DNA of 45,415 nt from Clostridiales bacterium DTU089. GTDB taxonomy: Bacteria; Bacillota; Clostridia; Oscillospirales; Acutalibacteraceae. Location: the NCBI GenBank assembly GCA_001513045.1, contig LFSB01000011.1, positions 10,402-55,816 on the forward strand, written 5' to 3'. The notes beneath the pieces are model-generated. The model had not been told where the DNA came from, made no database searches, and was given only the letters and a program-made list of their open reading frames with translations. A program made the position numbers and the translations under genes. How positions within the stretch are numbered: the first letter of the stretch is position 1; the number at the start of each line of letters is the position of its first letter. Below are positions 33,117 to 41,389 of the stretch, piece after piece.

Positions 33117-33998
33117 ATGGATTTTAAAAAGCTGACCCTCGGCGACATTGCCACTGTTCGTCCGTTTATGCTTGAAAATCCCGACAGGCTTTGTGACGTC
33201 ACTGTCGGAGGCACCTTCATGTGGCGAGACTATTTTAAAACGGAATACACTGTCGCTTGCGGCTCACTTATTTTCAGAATAATGCACATCAACGGCAAGC
33301 CTGCGTTTTCGCTGCCGTTGGGCGGTGACTTCGACGGCGCCTTGTCGATGCTTTATGACTTCTCGCGTTCATGCTCCTCCGAGCTTTACTTCGCAACTGT
33401 TTCGGCTGCCGATCTGGCGGCTCTGAAAAATAAATTCCCGGACATACAGGCGGTTCCCGAAAGAAACTGGTACGATTACCTGTATCTTGCCGAGGATTTT
33501 GCAAGCTTTTCCGGCAGACGCTTCAGCGGTCAGCGCAACCATATGAATCACTTTAAAAGAGCATACCCGGATTTTTCGTTTTCCCTCTTTACGCCTCAGG
33601 ATGCGCCGGAGGTGCGTGAATTCCTCTGCGAGCATGCACGTGTATCTCAAAAGGACTCCCCGATAGCTATTGCCGAACAGGAAGCCGTGCTTGAGGTTAT
33701 GGACAATTTTGAGCTTTACGGGATGTCTGCCGGTGTTCTTCGCGCAAACAATAAGATTATCGGCTTTACCGCCGGAGAACGCACCGGTGACACCGTATAT
33801 GTTCATATAGAGAAGGCAAACACGGATTTTCAGGGTGCTTATCAGGTGCTTTCAAACGAATATGCCAAGCTGTGCGTAAATCAGGGAGCGGTGTATATAA
33901 ACCGTGAGGACGACTCCGGAGATGAGGGACTGCGAACCTCAAAGCTTTCCTACCATCCTGTTGAGCTGCTTGAAAAATACACTGTAAAAATAAATTAG
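33117..33998 (+). CDS. DUF2156-domain protein (lysylphosphatidylglycerol synthase C-terminal-like)
   Basis: A 293-residue protein matching DUF2156: FMWRDYFKTEYTV, FSGRRFSGQRNHMNHFKRAYP, and the GNAT-like end GAYQVLSNEYAKLC, VYINREDDSGDEGLR. Related domains form the aminoacyl-transferase half of MprF, but soluble stand-alone versions have no settled function. No membrane segment is visible. ATG 33117, with GGAGG upstream, follows the permease stop by 11 bases, so it is likely co-transcribed with the zinc importer. A terminator overlaps the last codon. Confidence 0.85.
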   Translation: MDFKKLTLGDIATVRPFMLENPDRLCDVTVGGTFMWRDYFKTEYTVACGSLIFRIMHINGKPAFSLPLGGDFDGALSMLYDFSRSCSSELYFATVSAADLAALKNKFPDIQAVPERNWYDYLYLAEDFASFSGRRFSGQRNHMNHFKRAYPDFSFSLFTPQDAPEVREFLCEHARVSQKDSPIAIAEQEAVLEVMDNFELYGMSAGVLRANNKIIGFTAGERTGDTVYVHIEKANTDFQGAYQVLSNEYAKLCVNQGAVYINREDDSGDEGLRTSKLSYHPVELLEKYTVKIN

Positions 33999-34025
33999 GA
34001 GCCGGCATTTAATCAGCCGACTCCT
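33997..34025. terminator. Bidirectional terminator between convergent genes
   Basis: AGGAGCCGGC (33997-34006) pairs with GCCGACTCCT (34016-34025) with a single C/A mismatch that is a G-U pair on the minus strand. TTTTTCTTTTT follows on the plus side. It overlaps the stop codons of both flanking genes. Confidence 0.85.
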
Positions 34026-35664
34026 TTTTCTTTTTCAATGTCACAAGCACCACGGGAGCCGCAAGCGCTGCAGCTATAATCAGAGAAGCTGCCACAATAC
34101 CGATATTCCCGGTCCCGCCTGTGTCTGCGGAGAAATTTTCACAATACAGCACGTAGCTTCCCGGAACACGGCTTGTAAAGGAAAGTCCCCCGTTTATATA
34201 CTGTGTTTTTACAAGCACCTGATTTGCGCCGCCTTCCGATATACGGTAAAGACTGCACGAGCCGGCGCTCACGCCCTCCGGTAACGGTATGTGCACCGTC
34301 ACCGTGTCCGACGGAACAACCTCCTTGCCCGCGTCTGTCAGATTCAAATCGTATATGCTTATATCCGAGCGTAAGAGCGCCGCTTTCTTCGCCGCGGAAT
34401 ACAGCTTACCCTTCTTGATTTTTTCAACCTTCAACGACGTCGTTTCGGGAACGCTCCCGATTGGGGCGATTATTTTTATGCCCGTGGAAGCATCGGTGTA
34501 TACGGCATCCGGCACACACACTATATTGTTTTCCGCGCAAAAGCCGTATGCGGCGGAATCCTTTGTGCAATGAACTGAAAAGCCCTCGGATACGGTAAAC
34601 ATATTATCTCCCCGGCCTACCGTGAAGCCGAAGGCGTACTCGCCGATATCCGTAACCGTTTGTGCAACCTCAATATCCGTAAGCTTTGCCGAAAGGCATG
34701 CTCCCGGAAACAGCTTTTCTGTTACATCGGGAACGGTAAAGAAAACCTCTTTATAATCAGCCGGTATACATACGAGACTTTTCATGTCTTTTGTGTAAAG
34801 CACGCCGTCAACATCTGTAAAAAACATACTCTCTGGCTCAACAGCTATGCGTTCCAGCCTTGAACAGCCCGCAAAAACAAAATCGCCTATACTTTCAAGC
34901 GATGCGGGAAGATAAATATCTTTTATTCCCGTACAGCTCATAAAGGCATAGGAGCCTATTGATTCAAGCCCCGACGGAAAAACGATTTCATCGAGAGCCT
35001 CGCAGCCGGAGAAGGCAAGAAAGCCTATACTTTTGAGTGTTTCCGGAAGCTTTACGGAGGTGAGCTTGGCGCAGTTGCCGAAGGCTCTGTCGGCTATGCA
35101 AACCGTTTCCGGCGCAATTTCCATACCTATATCCTGCGATATTCCGCCTTTATATGTGTAAAAAACCTTGTCCGCATAAACAGGACCGTTCCGCTTGTCA
35201 TTGAACCAATAGGTGTTGTAAAACGCCTCCTCGCCGAGCTGTGTTAACGAATCCGGCAGCTTTACGGAATACAGACCCGTACAGCCGTAAAAAGCACCCG
35301 TTTTTATGGATTTTACTCCCTCCGGTACGGTCAGCGTACGCAAACGTGTGCATCCGCGAAAGGCATAATGCCCTATGTACTCAAGCGTGTCCGGCAGATT
35401 GAGCGAGGAAAAGCTGCGACAATTCTCAAACGCCTGAACGCCTATTCCCACAACGGTTTTTCCGTCTATATCAGACGGTATGTCGAGTGTGAGGGATGTG
35501 TTTCCGGTCCACTTCGTAATTTCGAGTCTGCCATCCGATATTTCCTCATACACAAAGGGAAGCTTTTGCTCCGCGGCAAGCACAGCCGGAGCTGAAAAAG
35601 CAAGCAACAGAAGCATACACAAAAAGGCACCGCATATTTTTATTGAAAAAAACCGCAATTTCAC
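34009..35664 (-). CDS. BspA-type leucine-rich-repeat surface protein
   Basis: A 551-residue exported protein. The signal peptide FSIKICGAFLCMLLLLAFSAPAVLA is followed by a short strand region and then about six LRR_5 units of the form SIG-x2-AF-x-GC-x2-L-x3-x-LP-x-L (about residues 70-330), a fold used for adhesion and protein binding. A Cys-containing beta region follows, then a C-terminal helix (GIVAASLIIAAALAAPVVLV) with KKKKE, a membrane anchor lacking an LPXTG motif. The GTG at 35664 is favoured with GAGGTG nine bases upstream; starts at 35673 and 35676 overlap that site. The partner is unknown; host surface or other bacteria are possible. Confidence 0.9.
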   Translation of the reverse strand: MKLRFFSIKICGAFLCMLLLLAFSAPAVLAAEQKLPFVYEEISDGRLEITKWTGNTSLTLDIPSDIDGKTVVGIGVQAFENCRSFSSLNLPDTLEYIGHYAFRGCTRLRTLTVPEGVKSIKTGAFYGCTGLYSVKLPDSLTQLGEEAFYNTYWFNDKRNGPVYADKVFYTYKGGISQDIGMEIAPETVCIADRAFGNCAKLTSVKLPETLKSIGFLAFSGCEALDEIVFPSGLESIGSYAFMSCTGIKDIYLPASLESIGDFVFAGCSRLERIAVEPESMFFTDVDGVLYTKDMKSLVCIPADYKEVFFTVPDVTEKLFPGACLSAKLTDIEVAQTVTDIGEYAFGFTVGRGDNMFTVSEGFSVHCTKDSAAYGFCAENNIVCVPDAVYTDASTGIKIIAPIGSVPETTSLKVEKIKKGKLYSAAKKAALLRSDISIYDLNLTDAGKEVVPSDTVTVHIPLPEGVSAGSCSLYRISEGGANQVLVKTQYINGGLSFTSRVPGSYVLYCENFSADTGGTGNIGIVAASLIIAAALAAPVVLVTLKKKKESAD

Positions 35665-35756
35665 GGTAATCATCACCTCGTTCTATCAACCTTATCAAAC
35701 TCTTCGTCTTTTGTCAATAAAACGCCAAAAAGTTTTACAGTTTTGTCCTTTATGAC

Positions 35757-35785
35757 TTGATAAAACATTTTCACTCGTATATAAT
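35757..35785 (+). promoter_or_regulatory. Promoter of the COG2509-type flavoprotein
   Basis: TTGATA (35757-35762) and TATAAT (35780-35785) are 17 bases apart. Transcription would start at about 35792, leaving a 72-base leader. Confidence 0.82.
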
Positions 35786-35819
35786 GTATAAGTTGCGAAA
35801 CAATATATGCGATGCGTGT

Positions 35820-35850
35820 AAAGCCCGTCCGGCTTTCTCGCCGAGAAGGA
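35820..35850 (+). promoter_or_regulatory. Overlapping leader hairpins covering the ribosome site
   Basis: AAAGCC (35820-35825) pairs with GGCTTT (35831-35836). TTCTC (35835-35839) pairs with GAGAA (35843-35847), part of the GAGAAGGA ribosome binding site. The two stems share bases 35835-35836, so they exclude each other; translational control is possible but unproven. Confidence 0.3.
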
Positions 35851-35863
35851 AACGGTCATAAAC

Positions 35864-37297
35864 ATGGAAAATTACGACATCATAATAATAGGAGCCGGTC
35901 CCGCCGGAATATTCACGGCTCTTGAGCTTTATAAAAAATGCCCGCCTTCGCTGAAGGTGCTCATTGTAGACGAGGGCATAAATATCGACAGCAGACGCTG
36001 CCCCGCACGCAAAAACGGCGTATGCGCAAGATGTAATCCCTGCCACATTATGAGCGGCTGGGCGGGAGCAGGTGCGTTTTCCGACGGAAAGCTGTCCCTT
36101 TCGGAGGAGGTCGGGGGAAATCTTACCGACTATTTCTCCGTATCACAGGCGCGCGAGCTGATAAAGTATACCGATTCGATATATCTCGACTTCGGAGCAC
36201 CTGTTGAGGTGTTCGGTCTTAACGACAAGAAAACCGAGGAAATCGCCTACGAGTGCAGCAAATACAACATTCATCTGGTGCCCTGCCCCGTAAGACATCT
36301 CGGCACCGAGTATGCCTACAAGGGTCTCAAGGCGATGTACGACCATCTTTCCTCAATAGAAGGGTTTACCTTCCTTGAGCGCACACACGCCGACCCCGTA
36401 ATACGCGACGGAAAGGTCTGCGGAGCAACCCTCACGCTCAAAGACGGCTCCGTTCAGGAGGTTTCCGCCGGATTCGTTGTTGCCGCGCCGGGCAGAGGCG
36501 GAGCCGAATGGCTCACCGGAATAGCCCGTAAAAGCGGTATTGAAACCCGCAACAACGAGGTCGATATCGGCGTTCGTGTAGAGGTTCCGAACTCGGTTAT
36601 GGACCATCTCACCAAGCACCTGTATGAGGCTAAAATGGTGTATTATTCCGATACCTTTGAAAACAAGGTTCGCACCTTTTGCATGAATCCGGGAGGAATT
36701 GTCAGCGAGGAGCATTACAACGCCGGCTTTAACAACACCTTCGACACAAGCATCGCCGTGGTTAACGGTCACAGCTATGCGGACGAAAGTCTGCACACCG
36801 AAAACACAAATTTCGCGCTGCTTGTTTCAACAAAATTCACGCAGCCCTTCAATCAGCCCACCGAATACGGCAGATATATCGCTCAGCTCGGCAACATGCT
36901 TACCGGCGGAGGAATTATAGTTCAGCGTCTCGGCGACCTGCTTATGGGCAGACGCACCGACACGTCCAGGCTCAAAAAATCCACCACTCGCGCAACCCTC
37001 ACGACCGCGGTGCCGGGCGACCTGTCCTTTGTGCTTCCGCACCGCCATCTCATGAGCATAATTGAGGCACTTAAAGCCTTTGACAAGGTGGCGCCGGGGC
37101 TTTATTCAAAAAACACCCTGCTTTACGGTGTTGAAGTCAAGTTCTATTCCTCAAAGATTGAGGTTGACAATAATTTCCGCACAGCAATAGACGGCTTTTA
37201 CGCCATCGGCGACGGCGCGGGAATCACACGCGGACTTATGCAGGCCTCCGTTACCGGAGTAGTCGTTGCAAGAGACATCGCCGAAAAGCTTGAGTAA
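35864..37297 (+). CDS. FAD-dependent dehydrogenase, COG2509-like
   Basis: A 477-residue flavoprotein. DIIIIGAGPAGIFTALEL is the FAD-binding Rossmann motif, and the C-terminal FYAIGDGAGITRGLMQAS the second FAD segment. Residues about 45-75 have CPARKNGVCARCNPC followed by GWAGAGAFSDGKL, a Cys-rich insertion typical of the uncharacterised COG2509 dehydrogenases. The Cys may bind an iron-sulfur cluster or act as redox pair. It is cytoplasmic. It has its own promoter and possible leader hairpins, and is followed by the radical SAM gene with a separate promoter. The substrate is unknown. Confidence 0.88.
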   Translation: MENYDIIIIGAGPAGIFTALELYKKCPPSLKVLIVDEGINIDSRRCPARKNGVCARCNPCHIMSGWAGAGAFSDGKLSLSEEVGGNLTDYFSVSQARELIKYTDSIYLDFGAPVEVFGLNDKKTEEIAYECSKYNIHLVPCPVRHLGTEYAYKGLKAMYDHLSSIEGFTFLERTHADPVIRDGKVCGATLTLKDGSVQEVSAGFVVAAPGRGGAEWLTGIARKSGIETRNNEVDIGVRVEVPNSVMDHLTKHLYEAKMVYYSDTFENKVRTFCMNPGGIVSEEHYNAGFNNTFDTSIAVVNGHSYADESLHTENTNFALLVSTKFTQPFNQPTEYGRYIAQLGNMLTGGGIIVQRLGDLLMGRRTDTSRLKKSTTRATLTTAVPGDLSFVLPHRHLMSIIEALKAFDKVAPGLYSKNTLLYGVEVKFYSSKIEVDNNFRTAIDGFYAIGDGAGITRGLMQASVTGVVVARDIAEKLE

Positions 37298-37328
37298 ATC
37301 ACAAAAAAAGTGAGAGAATAATTTTTGG

Positions 37329-37357
37329 TTTACAATCCACGCCCGATATGTTATTAT
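37329..37357 (+). promoter_or_regulatory. Promoter of the radical SAM gene
   Basis: TTTACA (37329-37334) and TATTAT (37352-37357) are 17 bases apart. The likely start of RNA is near 37363, so an ATG at 37373 would be almost leaderless, supporting the TTG at 37394. Confidence 0.65.
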
Positions 37358-37393
37358 AGGCGGGTATTTTATATGAAGGGAGGGACACATGCT

Positions 37394-38827
37394 TTGTCTT
37401 TAAACTATAAATTCAAGCGAAAAGCCGCACAGATTGCCATAAACCGGACGCTGAAATATGTGGGGAAAAATCCGGAAGAAAACTTTCAGAAGCTTGCGGG
37501 AAAAGCCGAAAAGCTTTTCGGGGGCATGTTCCCGTCCGATAACTTTGAAAAAATAAAACAGGGCGCGGCAGACCCGGAAAACACATACACACGCCTTGGA
37601 AAAAGTATACTTTCGGACATTGATGAAAACATTATTCGCACAATGCTGCTTGCCCTCGGCTTCGACGCGGCATATTGCGGAACAAAAAAAGCACGTGCAA
37701 ACCGCGAAAAGCTCAATTGCAATATTCCGTGGGTTATCCTGATGGACCCCACAAGCGCATGCAATCTCAAATGCAAGGGCTGCTGGGCGGCGGAATATGA
37801 CCGCCAGCAAAGTCTCACAAACGATGAGCTTCAAAGCATCATCACTCAGGGCAAGGCTCTCGGAGTGAACTTCTATATGTACACCGGCGGTGAGCCGCTT
37901 ATACGCAAAAAAGATATCATAAAAATATGCGAGGACAATCCCGACTGCGGATTTTTAATATACACCAACGCCACTCTTATCGACAGGGATTTCTGCCGCG
38001 AAATGAAGCGGGTCGGAAATATCGGTCTTGCCATCTCCATTGAAGGCACAGAGGAAAGCAACGACTTCCGCAGAGGCGAAGGCTCGTATTCACAGGTAAT
38101 AAAGGCAATGGAGCTGCTCAAGGAGGAAAGATGTCTGTTCGGCATCTCCGTTTGCTATACGCGTAAAAATCTTGAGGCTGTAACCTCGGATGAATTCATG
38201 GATAAAATGATATCTCTCGGCAGCAAATACGCATGGTATTTTAACTATATGCCTGTCGGTCAGGGTGCCGACCCGGAGCTTATCCCCTCTCCCGCGCAGC
38301 GCAAATTTATGTATTCTTGGGTAAGGCGTATGCGAAGCTCAAAAACCGGCAAGCCCATGTTCGTCATTGATTTTCAGGATGACGGTGAATTTGTGGGCGG
38401 CTGCATCGCCGGAGGCAGAAACTATTTCCATGTCAACTCTGCCGGTGATATCGAGCCTTGCGTATTCATTCATTTTTCGGATTCAAACATTCGTACTCAC
38501 ACCCTGCTTGAGGCGCTGCAAAATCCGCTGTTTCAGGCATACAGGCACAATCAGCCCTTTAATGACAACCATCTGCGTCCCTGTCCGATGCTTGAAAATC
38601 CCGAATATTTGCGCCGCATGATAAATGAAACCGGTGCAAAATCGACGAATCTTCTCGCTCCCGAGGACGTTGAAACCCTGTGCTCACGCTGTGATAAGTT
38701 TGCCGCAGAATGGGCACCTCAGGCGGACGAGCTGTGGAAAAACACTCCGCATAAAAAGACATACACACAATACTACCGCGACACGCCGGAGGGCATTGCG
38801 GAAAGCAAAAATAAAAATAAAATATAA
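37394..38827 (+). CDS. Radical SAM protein with SPASM-like C-terminus
   Basis: A protein of about 477 residues. An alpha-helical N-terminal part (to about 110) precedes DPTSACNLKCKGCWAAEY, the C-x3-C-x2-C motif binding the SAM-cleaving 4Fe-4S cluster, then MYTGGEPLIRKKD and LAISIEGTEESND of the radical SAM barrel. The C-terminus has further Cys (GDIEPCVF, RPCPML, CSRC) that may bind auxiliary clusters, as in SPASM proteins. The TTG at 37394 has AAGGGAGGG nine bases upstream. No precursor peptide or partner is adjacent, so the substrate is unknown. Confidence 0.9.
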   Translation: MSLNYKFKRKAAQIAINRTLKYVGKNPEENFQKLAGKAEKLFGGMFPSDNFEKIKQGAADPENTYTRLGKSILSDIDENIIRTMLLALGFDAAYCGTKKARANREKLNCNIPWVILMDPTSACNLKCKGCWAAEYDRQQSLTNDELQSIITQGKALGVNFYMYTGGEPLIRKKDIIKICEDNPDCGFLIYTNATLIDRDFCREMKRVGNIGLAISIEGTEESNDFRRGEGSYSQVIKAMELLKEERCLFGISVCYTRKNLEAVTSDEFMDKMISLGSKYAWYFNYMPVGQGADPELIPSPAQRKFMYSWVRRMRSSKTGKPMFVIDFQDDGEFVGGCIAGGRNYFHVNSAGDIEPCVFIHFSDSNIRTHTLLEALQNPLFQAYRHNQPFNDNHLRPCPMLENPEYLRRMINETGAKSTNLLAPEDVETLCSRCDKFAAEWAPQADELWKNTPHKKTYTQYYRDTPEGIAESKNKNKI

Positions 38828-38836
38828 AAATTATAT

Positions 38837-38874
38837 GCAAAAGAGCCGACGCTGTTACGCGCCGGCTCTTTTGC
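38837..38874. terminator. Bidirectional terminator
   Basis: A perfect 12-base stem, GCAAAAGAGCCG (38837-38848) with CGGCTCTTTTGC (38863-38874), separates the convergent radical SAM and noc-type genes. The T-rich arms serve as poly-U on either strand. Confidence 0.92.
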
Positions 38875-38945
38875 TGTGGATGTGGGGTGTGAAAGAGAAA
38901 GATATGGATATATGCCGTATGGGGGATACGGTATATATTTCTGTT

Positions 38946-39797
38946 TTATCCTACCTCATCGTAGGACGGCGGAGGAACCTCTCTTATGCCCTTGTCCTCC
39001 GGCTTGGGAATACGCACGATATACTCTATATATTCTTCGGTTTCACTTTTGGCAGAGTCCGCCTCTATACCGGCGCGCCGCATAGTGTCAACCGCATGAT
39101 TGAGCGTGTTTATGAATATACGCACATCCCTGAACACTTTTATAGGAGGCTTCTTTTCGCTGTGCGTACGCCGCAGCATCTGATTTATAAGCTTTTCGCT
39201 TTCAGCCACATTGAGATGCCGCTCCGTCATTATTCCGAGAGCTCTCGCACGAAGTGTGTTGTCCTCAAGCCTGAGAAGTGCGCGGGCGTGACGCTCGGTG
39301 AGTCCCGCGGCGGTTATCTGCTCACGCATGGACTCCGTAAGGCGCAAAAGCCTAAGCTTGTTTGAAATTGCCGACTGCGACTTGCCGAGCTTCTTCGCCA
39401 TTTCCTCCTGGCTCATTGAAAACTCGGACATAAGCCGCTCTATACCGACTGCTTCCTCAAAAAAGTCAAGATTCTCACGCTGTATGTTTTCAATGAGTGC
39501 AAACAATGCGGATTTCTGCTCGCTTGCCTCCATTATTATGCACGGCACACACGACATGCCCACCAGCCTTGCGGCTCTGAGGCGGCGTTCTCCGGAGATA
39601 AGCTCATAATGCTCCGGGTCGAGCATACGCACATTTATCGGCTGGAGCATACCGCTTGAGCGTATGGACTGTGCAAGACCCTCAAGCTCATCGTAATCGA
39701 ATCTGCGTCGGGGCTGATTCGGATTCGGTGCAATACTCTCATGCGGAATAAGAACTATTTGTCCGCCCGTCTTTAATTTGTTCGATGCTTTAAGCAC
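38946..39797 (-). CDS. noc: ParB/Spo0J-family protein, Noc-like
   Basis: A 283-residue ParB-type CTP-switch DNA-binding protein. IAPNPNQPRRRFD, LISGERRLRAARLVG (CTP-binding patch) and ALIENIQRENL form the N-terminal domain. FSMSQEEMAKKLGKSQSAISN is the helix-turn-helix and AAGLTERHARALL follows. The C-terminal dimer region is about 200-283. Its place directly after rsmG is that of noc in Bacillus, and no parA is adjacent, so nucleoid occlusion is more likely than partition. GTG at 39797 has GGGAGG seven bases upstream. A ParB role (parS binding) remains possible. Confidence 0.88.
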   Translation of the reverse strand: MLKASNKLKTGGQIVLIPHESIAPNPNQPRRRFDYDELEGLAQSIRSSGMLQPINVRMLDPEHYELISGERRLRAARLVGMSCVPCIIMEASEQKSALFALIENIQRENLDFFEEAVGIERLMSEFSMSQEEMAKKLGKSQSAISNKLRLLRLTESMREQITAAGLTERHARALLRLEDNTLRARALGIMTERHLNVAESEKLINQMLRRTHSEKKPPIKVFRDVRIFINTLNHAVDTMRRAGIEADSAKSETEEYIEYIVRIPKPEDKGIREVPPPSYDEVG

Positions 39798-39915
39798 ACA
39801 AAAACCTCCCTGATGCTTGTCCTGTTGTCTTGAATACAGGATAGCATGCGGGAGGAAAATTGTAAAGTATTTTCGCTCGTGGAAATATGAGCGTTTTCGC
39901 CGTTTTATTTCACAA

Positions 39916-40626
39916 TCAGAGCGGTCTTTTTGCGATTTGTGCCGAAGGACGCGGATATCTTGGCGGAGTTTGCGAAATCTTTTTTATGTTTATTACGCAT
40001 CTTTCGCCGCATTCGGGCAAATTAAAGCATTCACAGGCGGCGATTTCTCCTCCGAGCAGCTTTAAGGCACCTCTTGCAAGCTTTAGCTCGTCCTCGCCCG
40101 CGGCGCCCTTCATCGGTGCAAAGGTGCCGCCGATGCGCACAAAGGGCATACAGTATTCGCACAGCTCATTGAGAGAGGCTACCGCGCGCGCAGTTGCAAC
40201 ATCAAATTTTTCACGAAAATCCGCGGACTGCCCCGCCTCCTCCGCTCGTACATGCACAACCTCGGCATCAAGCCCCAGTTCATTCAGCAGCATCCTTACA
40301 AAATCAAGCTTTTTGCCGGTTCCGTCAATAGCGGTAAGCTTTATGTCGTTTCGCGCTATGAGCAACGCAACCCCGGGAAAGCCCGCACCTGTACCGACAT
40401 CTATAAGCTTTGCGCCTTGGGGCACGTCAATATACTTCAGCAGCATAAGGCTGTCCGCAAAGTGCTTAACGGCAACCGCGGATGGCTCCGTAATGGCGGT
40501 CAGATTAAATTTTTTGTTCCACTGCGAGAGAAGTGACGCGTAAATTTCAAACCGCTCACAAGCCCTCACATCAAGTGTGAGAGCGTCGCCGAGCGTATTC
40601 AGAAGTACATCCGTCACAATAGACAT
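39916..40626 (-). CDS. rsmG: 16S rRNA (guanine-N7) methyltransferase RsmG
   Basis: A 236-residue methyltransferase with the RsmG signatures WNKKFNLTAIT, HFADSLML, LIDVGTGAGFPGV (SAM loop) and TARAVASL. It methylates N7 of G527 in 16S rRNA. ATG 40626 lies just outside the exonuclease stop (40631-40633), and the TTG at 40638 is an alternative, so the junction is coupled. The C-terminal ~40 residues after CVINIKKI are basic and Pro-rich, slightly longer than usual. It is followed by noc, the classical arrangement. Confidence 0.95.
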   Translation of the reverse strand: MSIVTDVLLNTLGDALTLDVRACERFEIYASLLSQWNKKFNLTAITEPSAVAVKHFADSLMLLKYIDVPQGAKLIDVGTGAGFPGVALLIARNDIKLTAIDGTGKKLDFVRMLLNELGLDAEVVHVRAEEAGQSADFREKFDVATARAVASLNELCEYCMPFVRIGGTFAPMKGAAGEDELKLARGALKLLGGEIAACECFNLPECGERCVINIKKISQTPPRYPRPSAQIAKRPL

Positions 40627-40630
40627 AATA

Positions 40631-41386
40631 TCACTCAATCACAAGCTCCACCGGACAATGGTCGGAGCCGAATATTTCGGGGTGTATGCACGCAGAGACA
40701 AGCCGCGGCACAAGCGCATCGGAGACTATAAAGTAATCTATACGCCATCCCGCATTGTTTGCGCGCGCGTTGTAGCGGTAGGACCACCACGAATACGCGC
40801 CCTCAAGCTCGGGATAAAAATACCGGAAGGTGTCTGTAAAGCCCGCGTCGAGCAGCTTTGTCATCTCGCCGCGCTCCTCGTCGGTAAAGCCCGCCTTGCC
40901 GCGGTTCGGCTTCGGATTTTTCAAATCTATTTCCTTATGGGCGACGTTCAGGTCACCGCAAAATACGACAGGCTTCTTTTCGGAAAGCGTACAGACATAC
41001 TCGCGGAACGCTTTCTCCCACTCCACGCGAAAAGCAAGCCTTGAAAGGTCCTCCTTGGCATTGGGGGTGTATACGGTTATAAAGTAATAGCCGTCAAATT
41101 CAAGCGTTATCGTCCTGCCCTCTGAATCACCCTCCGGCACTCCGATACCCATACTGACGCTCAAAGGCTCCTCGCGTGTGAACACAGCTGTTCCGGAATA
41201 GCCCTTGCGCTCCGCATAGTTCCAATACTGGTGATAGCCGGGCACGTCCACGACCGCCTGCCCCTGCTGCATTTTTGTTTCCTGCATACAGAAAATGTCG
41301 GCGTCAAGCTGCTTTATTATGTCAACAAGACCCTTGCCGAGCACGGCACGGACGCCGTTGACATTCCATGAGACAAATCTTTTCAT
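40631..41386 (-). CDS. xth: Exodeoxyribonuclease III (ExoA/XthA)
   Basis: A 251-residue AP endonuclease/3'-exonuclease of DNA base-excision repair. SWNVNGVRAVL holds the first Asn, FCMQETKMQQ the metal-binding Glu, FCGDLNVAH the Asp/Asn pair, GWRIDYF the late Asp and GSDHCPV the catalytic His. Length and motifs are canonical. It starts three bases before the preceding gene's end (41390) on the minus strand, and nearly overlaps rsmG, inside the rpsU-led operon. Confidence 0.96.
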   Translation of the reverse strand: MKRFVSWNVNGVRAVLGKGLVDIIKQLDADIFCMQETKMQQGQAVVDVPGYHQYWNYAERKGYSGTAVFTREEPLSVSMGIGVPEGDSEGRTITLEFDGYYFITVYTPNAKEDLSRLAFRVEWEKAFREYVCTLSEKKPVVFCGDLNVAHKEIDLKNPKPNRGKAGFTDEERGEMTKLLDAGFTDTFRYFYPELEGAYSWWSYRYNARANNAGWRIDYFIVSDALVPRLVSACIHPEIFGSDHCPVELVIE

Positions 41387-41389
41387 CTG

